A stretch of DNA of 20,917 bases from a virus: the IMG/VR virus record IMGVR_UViG_3300047175_000239, positions 1 through 20,917 of that record; one strand, written 5' to 3'. Positions 16,983-20,917 of this stretch are shown piece by piece (the stretch's first letter is position 1; each line of letters begins with the position of its first letter). The notes under the pieces are model-generated. The model saw only the letters and a list, made by a program, of their open reading frames with translations. It was not told the origin of the DNA and ran no database searches. Both the position numbers and the translations under genes were made by a program.

Positions 16983-18236
16983 TCAATATTCGACGATCAC
17001 GACACCGGCGCCGCCGGCGCCGCCGGGATACCCCACCGGATTGGCGCCGGTGCTACAGCCGCCACCGCCGCCGCCGCCGCCATAGCCCTGCGCCGGCGTC
17101 CCCGCCTCAGGGCCGCTCGCCCCCCGCCCGTTGCAGGGCCCGCCGCCATCACCACCGCGGCAGGCGACGACGATCCCATCGCCGCCGTCGCCGCCCCCGA
17201 AATTCACCTGCCCGTTATAGGCCGCCCCGCCACCGCCCCCGGCATTGGCAAAAATCGTCGCCGTCCCGCCAATCCCGCCAACGCCGCCATTCGCGATCAT
17301 GAACGAACCGAAACTCGACGCCCCGCCGCTCGTGCCATTCCCTGGCCCGCCCGGCGCCGCACCGCCCGCCCCCACGGTCACGGCCACCGCCTGCCCGGCG
17401 CTCAGGCCGCTCACGATCCCCTCGGCCCGCCCGCCGGCACCCCCGCCGCCGCTCGGCATCGTGCTGTGATAACCGCCAGACCCGCCGCCGCCGATCACCG
17501 TCACCCGCGCCATCGTCACGCCGTTCGGCACGCTGAACGTCCCGGACTGCGCAAACACCTGCATCGTCGAGAATCCCGGCCGCAGCGCCGGCAACTTATA
17601 AGCAATGAACGGCGCCCCCGCGGCCGGCGCGATGCTCGCCGCCGTCACCGCCGACTGCCCATAATTCACGGTGATCACGTAAAGCCCGACCCAGCCTGTA
17701 TCCACCGCCGGCGTGCTCTGCGTCCCCGCCGCCGCCGCCGCGCCGGGCTTGAGCTGCAGCTGCACCCGCTGGATCCGCTGCGTGTTCTGCGCCGTCCCCG
17801 AATTGTTCGGCCCCGAATAGGGCTGGCTGGTATTCGCCGCGTTTACATAAGGCAGCACCACCGCATCGGTATCGCTCTCGCCGAACGTCGCCTCGATCAG
17901 ATAATCGATCGACTGTCCCGAACTCGCCGGCGCCGTCAGCGCGAAACTCGTCGCCTGCAGATTGATCCCGGTCTTGACGATCTGGTCCGTCACATCGGCG
18001 CCGAGCGAGCCATACGCCGTCGCATCCACGCTGGTCAGCTGCGTGATGCTGCCGGGCCCCACCACCACCGTCAGCGACGCCGGCGCTGTCGGCGTGCACG
18101 CCAACCCATCCGCAACCGGACCCTGCCCCAGCACCGCGGCGGAGAGTGCCGCGATCCCCACCATCGCGTTGCGGTTCGGGTACAGTATATCCGTATCCAG
18201 CGGGATGCTCCCGGGATAGACAATATTACGATCCAT
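16983..18236 (-). CDS. Tail fibre protein with glycine-rich receptor-binding-type tip
   Basis: A 417-residue protein in the position of the P2 fibre gene H. Residues 1-215 form a phage-type N-terminal part (opening MDRNIVYPGSIPLDTDILYP, with a beta-rich region to about 215). From about 227 the text changes to FAQSGTFSVPNGVTMARVTV and then a long glycine-rich domain of repeated GGGG, GGAGG and GGxGG blocks, closing with GAGVVIVEY. Glycine-rich tips of this kind occur on phage fibres and adhesins. They can pack as polyglycine-II helices with variable loops that choose the receptor; applying this here is inference. The ATG at 18236 has GAGGA about 8 bases upstream, and the gene begins nine bases after the I-like gene. 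Confidence 0.75.
   Translation of the reverse strand: MDRNIVYPGSIPLDTDILYPNRNAMVGIAALSAAVLGQGPVADGLACTPTAPASLTVVVGPGSITQLTSVDATAYGSLGADVTDQIVKTGINLQATSFALTAPASSGQSIDYLIEATFGESDTDAVVLPYVNAANTSQPYSGPNNSGTAQNTQRIQRVQLQLKPGAAAAAGTQSTPAVDTGWVGLYVITVNYGQSAVTAASIAPAAGAPFIAYKLPALRPGFSTMQVFAQSGTFSVPNGVTMARVTVIGGGGSGGYHSTMPSGGGGAGGRAEGIVSGLSAGQAVAVTVGAGGAAPGGPGNGTSGGASSFGSFMIANGGVGGIGGTATIFANAGGGGGAAYNGQVNFGGGDGGDGIVVACRGGDGGGPCNGRGASGPEAGTPAQGYGGGGGGGGCSTGANPVGYPGGAGGAGVVIVEY
16986..17558 (-). repeat. Glycine-rich tip domain coding region
   Basis: It encodes residues 227-417 of the fibre, a region dominated by Gly with Ala, Ser, Asn and scattered aromatics. On the + strand it shows as runs of GCCGCCGCC-like trinucleotides, for example near 17061-17085. 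It is coding low complexity, not a separate DNA element. Confidence 0.7.
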
Positions 18237-18245
18237 AAACGATCC

Positions 18246-18902
18246 TCAGTTGGAGATGTTCATCCAGGCGATGCTCGCCGTCGGCAGCACCGCGGCCGCC
18301 GCGGCATAGATCTCAGCATCGCCTACAGACCCCGCCAGCGCCGCCGCATCGGCATAAAACATCGGCGCGACACCATAACCGCCAGGCCCGACCGCATAGC
18401 CACCGGCATTGCTGATCGGCGTATCATTCGGCCGATACGCCGTCACAAAAAACTGATAAGGCAGATTGCGGCTGCCATAACCGCCCTGGCAATTATAGCC
18501 GAGGTTGACATTATACCCGCCGGTATCGGCGGCATTCAGCGGCTCGAAAATCCGCGGCGCGCGCTGCGTCAATCCCACCAGCGCCGCACTCAGCCCCGCC
18601 CGCGTGGCACCCTGCGTAATCAAATTCCCCAGCAGCCGCGCGCGAAACGCCGCATCCGCCTCACCCGCCCGCCGCGGCAACCGCCCGCCCAGATAATCCG
18701 CCGAAGCGATATCCAGAAAAATCCCGCTCGCCGTCGCCATCCGCGCCTGCGCGCTCACCTGCCCCAGCAACCGATACAAACCGCTCCAGGCACTGGCGAG
18801 CCCGGTCAGCAACCCATCCAGAACCGGCGTGACATCGCCGAACCATCGCGCCGGCAGCACCACCTTCAGCCGCGCCAGCATATCCGCCACATCGCCGGTC
18901 AT
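18246..18902 (-). CDS. Baseplate/tail protein I-like
   Basis: A 218-residue protein. The first 120 residues are helical with the pattern IASADYLGGRLPRRAGEADAAFRARLLGN (about 65-93, discussed as D-Y-L-G, then E-x-D-x-x-F-R-x-R). This fits the tail protein I and related baseplate families. Residues 129-165 are rich in Gly, Tyr and Asn (GGYNVNLGYN, GGYGSRNLPYQFF), suggesting an insertion or a strand-rich lobe. Its place between baseplate J and the fibre gene is that of P2 gene I, which connects the baseplate with the fibres. The ATG shares one base with the J stop (TGATG), so the two are translationally coupled. Sequence similarity to I is modest by eye, and position is the stronger support. Confidence 0.62.
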   Translation of the reverse strand: MTGDVADMLARLKVVLPARWFGDVTPVLDGLLTGLASAWSGLYRLLGQVSAQARMATASGIFLDIASADYLGGRLPRRAGEADAAFRARLLGNLITQGATRAGLSAALVGLTQRAPRIFEPLNAADTGGYNVNLGYNCQGGYGSRNLPYQFFVTAYRPNDTPISNAGGYAVGPGGYGVAPMFYADAAALAGSVGDAEIYAAAAAVLPTASIAWMNISN

Positions 18903-20026
18903 CAGGACACCGCGACCGTGCCGGCACGCACCGCGCCGAACAAACCGGGCGTCAGATCTTCTGTACCCCCGTTCAACAACAGGCCGGACACATTCGTCAC
19001 GGTGCTCGAAGCGCCATAGGCGATCTGCGCCAGCCGCGTATAGCTCAGCGCCGCCCCCACCGAGAGGCTCGCAATATAGCTCTCGATCGCCGCCGCCACC
19101 GCCGCCACCGCCGCCGCGTGCGACGCCCCGGCCGCCGTCACCAGGCTCACCGAAATATTCGCGGCCGTCACCACCGGCCCCTGCACCGCGAAACTCGTCC
19201 CCACCGGCCGCACCGCCTCCACCGCCTGCTGCACGGTGCTCAGCAGACTTGCCGGCGGGCTGCCCGACCCATCATCCACCGTCACCACGAAATGCCCCAT
19301 CTGCACGCCACCGGCCTGGTCGACATTCTCGCTGATCACATAGCTCAGCCCCTGCTGGATCGCCGCGACCGCAGCGCCCACCGCCAGAGTCGTCGCCCGC
19401 GCCAGGCTCGCCAGATAATTTCCGAACCGCGCCCGAAACGCCGCATCGCTCTCCGCATCCGCGCCGCCGGCCAGCACCAGCGCGTTCGTCACACTATCCA
19501 CGCCGGCGATCGCCGAGGTGATCAGGCTGATCGCCCCCGGCTGCACATTCCCCGCCGCCCCCGCCACCGTCGCCACCACCGGCACCGTCACGCTCGCCAC
19601 ACCCGCCGCCAGCACATAACCGCCAAGCGACACATTGAACGCGGCATTGCTCGGATCGGCCACCACCGTATAAACCTGACCATTCGCCGCGGTCGCCACA
19701 TCGCTGCCCTCCGGCACGACGGCCGCAACACTCGGCGAAAACCGAGAAAACGTCACAAACCCCGTCGCCGCCACCGCCGGCAACCGCGCAAACCCGAAAT
19801 CGGCCCCGAAACTATCGCAATCCGCCCCGCTGCTCGTCGCCAGCCGCGTCGTCGCCAGCACCTGCACGATCAACCACTGCAGCCACAGCGCCAGCGACGC
19901 ATTCGCCTCCAGAATCGCCCGCAACACAGACCCGACGGTCAAATCCAGCAAACTCTGCGCCGCCCCCTGCACGGACGCCGCCATGTTCTCGACCAGCGTC
20001 GAGAAATTCTGCAACGACAGATTCAT
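18902..20026 (-). CDS. Baseplate protein J
   Basis: A 374-residue baseplate J-like (gp47-like) wedge protein, part of the baseplate rim of contractile tails. Features include the N-terminal helix region ending in FGFARLPA (about 78-84), the strand text GFVTFSRFSPSVAAVVPEGSDV at about 89-110 (read as G-F-V-T-F then P-E-G-S), GGADAESDAAFRARF (187-201) with the conserved E-S-D-x-x-F-R-x-R motif, and a C-terminal repeat of beta-alpha units with ISVSLVTAAG. There is no signal peptide. The ATG at 20026 has AGG about 5 bases upstream, and the gene starts six bases after the gp25-like gene. Its order with the gp25-like and I-like genes is typical of myophages. Confidence 0.82.
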   Translation of the reverse strand: MNLSLQNFSTLVENMAASVQGAAQSLLDLTVGSVLRAILEANASLALWLQWLIVQVLATTRLATSSGADCDSFGADFGFARLPAVAATGFVTFSRFSPSVAAVVPEGSDVATAANGQVYTVVADPSNAAFNVSLGGYVLAAGVASVTVPVVATVAGAAGNVQPGAISLITSAIAGVDSVTNALVLAGGADAESDAAFRARFGNYLASLARATTLAVGAAVAAIQQGLSYVISENVDQAGGVQMGHFVVTVDDGSGSPPASLLSTVQQAVEAVRPVGTSFAVQGPVVTAANISVSLVTAAGASHAAAVAAVAAAIESYIASLSVGAALSYTRLAQIAYGASSTVTNVSGLLLNGGTEDLTPGLFGAVRAGTVAVS

Positions 20027-20032
20027 GACAAC

Positions 20033-20395
20033 CTACAGCGAAAATGAAAGAACAGACGTCGATCCGCTCGGCGCATCGGCATAGCTCAGCGACAGAACGA
20101 ACGTCCCGTCGCCGCCATCCTGCACGCTGATCACCGGGCTCGGCGTGCTCGCCACCGCCGCCTCCTGCAACAGCTGCGTGCGCGCCACCCCGGCGATCGC
20201 CGCCGGCGCCCCCGGCTGCCCGACGAACTGCGCCAGCCCCGCGCCATACCCCAGCTGCCAGATATAATCCCCGGCATTCGTCAGCAGCCGCCGCAGCACC
20301 CGCTCCTGCGTCAGCCCCACGCCATCGCTCAACCCCAGATCACCGGTCGGCCCCACCGCCAGATCCCCACCGAACTGCAGCGCCAGATCAGCCAT
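20033..20395 (-). CDS. Baseplate wedge protein of the gp25/W-type
   Basis: A 120-residue protein, the usual size of gp25/W-like wedge proteins that start sheath assembly in contractile tails. It has a G-rich opening with DLAVGPTGDLGLSDG (11-25), then a helix GLTQERVLRRLLTNAGDYIWQLGYGAGL (27-54) of a type typical of this family and the Mu gp46 relatives, and a C-terminal strand GDGTFVLSLSYADA. The ATG at 20395 overlaps the stop of the upstream gene (TGATG). A GTG immediately before it is not needed. The match is by pattern and by position between the V-like and J genes. Confidence 0.72.
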   Translation of the reverse strand: MADLALQFGGDLAVGPTGDLGLSDGVGLTQERVLRRLLTNAGDYIWQLGYGAGLAQFVGQPGAPAAIAGVARTQLLQEAAVASTPSPVISVQDGGDGTFVLSLSYADAPSGSTSVLSFSL

Positions 20396-20917
20396 CACAC
20401 CGTCACCGTCGTCGTTCCCGTCACCCCGCCGGCCGGCACCGGATGCTCATGCGCATCATAAGCATTCCGCAACGAAGCCACCGTCCCATGCGCCCCCGCC
20501 AGATCCGAAATATTACCGCTCACCACCAGATCACCCGCGACATTCACCACCGGCGCCTGCAGCGCGATCGTCCCATCATTATGCAGCTTCAAAAAACTGC
20601 CGCTCCGATGCACCAGCCACGCCTCGCCCGCCGGCGCCGCCAAAGGCGTATCCACCAGCGACCACACAGCCCCCACGATCACGCCCTGCTCGGCATCGCC
20701 TTCCTGCGCGATCACCAGCACCTGCGCCCCCGGCGTCAGCGGCGCGGCAAACCCCCACCCCGCCCCCACCCAGCTCGAGACGATCGGCAACCACCCGCTC
20801 AACACGTTCTCCGGCTGTATCAACACCCGCGCCGCATAGGACGAAGGATCGAAACTCGACACCAAACCAAAGCGCGCCACGCCGCTCAGCCCATCCAAAA
20901 CCCCCGCCTGCGCCTTC
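20395..20917 (-). CDS. Baseplate assembly protein V-like (5' end outside the window)
   Basis: At least 174 residues are visible. The frame has no stop up to the right edge, so the true start is probably beyond base 20917. The TTG at 20898 would give 167 residues but has no special support. The N-terminal part reads GVARFGLVSSFDPSSYAARV, then WLPIVSSWVGAGWGF and PGAQVLVIAQEGDAEQGVIVGAVWS, the text of an OB-fold spike hub. Next comes KLHNDGTIALQAPVVNVAGDLVVSGNI, a short beta-helix needle. The C-terminal AHEHPVPAGG with its HxH pattern resembles metal-binding spike tips in this family. The protein would form the membrane-piercing spike. Confidence 0.75.
   Translation of the reverse strand, partial: KAQAGVLDGLSGVARFGLVSSFDPSSYAARVLIQPENVLSGWLPIVSSWVGAGWGFAAPLTPGAQVLVIAQEGDAEQGVIVGAVWSLVDTPLAAPAGEAWLVHRSGSFLKLHNDGTIALQAPVVNVAGDLVVSGNISDLAGAHGTVASLRNAYDAHEHPVPAGGVTGTTTVTV

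Larger units (their letters stand above)
8731..20917 (-). mobile_element. Contractile-tail gene cluster: prophage late region or tailocin (extends past the right edge)
   Basis: Eleven consecutive minus-strand genes with overlaps or gaps of 46 bases or less encode, in order of transcription, baseplate V-like, W/gp25-like, J and I-like proteins, fibres and tailspike, then a lysis pair. The V-W-J-I-fibre order is that of P2-like myophages. No integrase, repressor, terminase, portal, capsid, sheath or tube gene is visible here, and no attachment site or tRNA marks the left end. Head genes, if any, would have to lie beyond base 20917. Whether this is a prophage, a remnant or a phage-tail-like bacteriocin is therefore open. 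Confidence 0.8.

Noticed and set aside
17061-17085. GCC/CCG trinucleotide runs as possible microsatellite or CRISPR-like repeat
   Set aside because: They lie in frame inside the glycine-rich coding domain and lack regular spacers.
16962-19019. 685-codon open frame on the + strand opposite the fibre and I-like genes
   Set aside because: Low-complexity Arg/Pro/Ala/His-rich product spanning several real genes, with no ribosome site or motif. It is a GC shadow.
8731-20917. Diversity-generating retroelement near the fibre genes
   Set aside because: No reverse transcriptase gene and no template/variable repeat pair is visible in the window. Part of the cluster is outside, so this is absence in the window only.
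8731-20917. Extracellular contractile injection system or type VI secretion locus
   Set aside because: No AAA ATPase, membrane-complex or effector/toxin genes are seen, and the V-W-J-I-fibre-lysis order fits a phage or tailocin better.

Overview
The window looks like chromosomal DNA from a high-GC alphaproteobacterium, probably Rhodospirillales/Acetobacteraceae. The reasons are strongly GC-biased third codon positions, a pstB-phoU-phoB order, recA directly followed by alaS, and an exact alphaproteobacterial-type LexA box (GAAC-N7-GAAC) upstream of recA. The lineage is inferred from gene order and protein style, not from a database match.

Left part (1-7695, all + strand): the 3' part of pstB, then phoU and phoB, which form the end of a phosphate uptake and Pho-regulon operon. 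A 375-base non-coding gap follows. It is AT-rich by local standards and holds an exact LexA box, a near-match box and a possible promoter. Next come recA, a long imperfect palindrome of about 19 base pairs filling the recA-alaS gap, alaS, and an FAD-dependent amine-oxidase-like oxidoreductase whose GTG start overlaps the alaS stop. The oxidoreductase converges with a four-base overlap on a minus-strand cation diffusion facilitator with a His-rich N-terminus (7692-8630).

Right part (8731-20917, all - strand): a compact contractile-tail module that runs off the right edge. In transcription order it encodes a baseplate V-like protein (5' end outside the window), a gp25/W-like protein, baseplate J, a tail protein I-like protein, a fibre with a glycine-rich tip, a fibre-tail adaptor-like protein, a Cys-rich beta-helix tailspike, a collagen-like and Ig-repeat fibre, a LamG plus SGNH-esterase-like protein, an XhlA-like coiled-coil/TM protein and a GH108 endolysin. 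The V-W-J-I-fibre order is that of P2-like myophages, and the last two genes look like a lysis cassette.

No integrase, repressor, terminase, capsid, portal, sheath or tube gene lies in the window, so an ordinary prophage end and a tailocin (phage-tail-like bacteriocin) are both possible. The notable feature is the stack of four structurally different adhesin or enzyme genes, two of which share the same N-terminal module. I found no RNA genes, CRISPR array, insertion sequence or attachment site.
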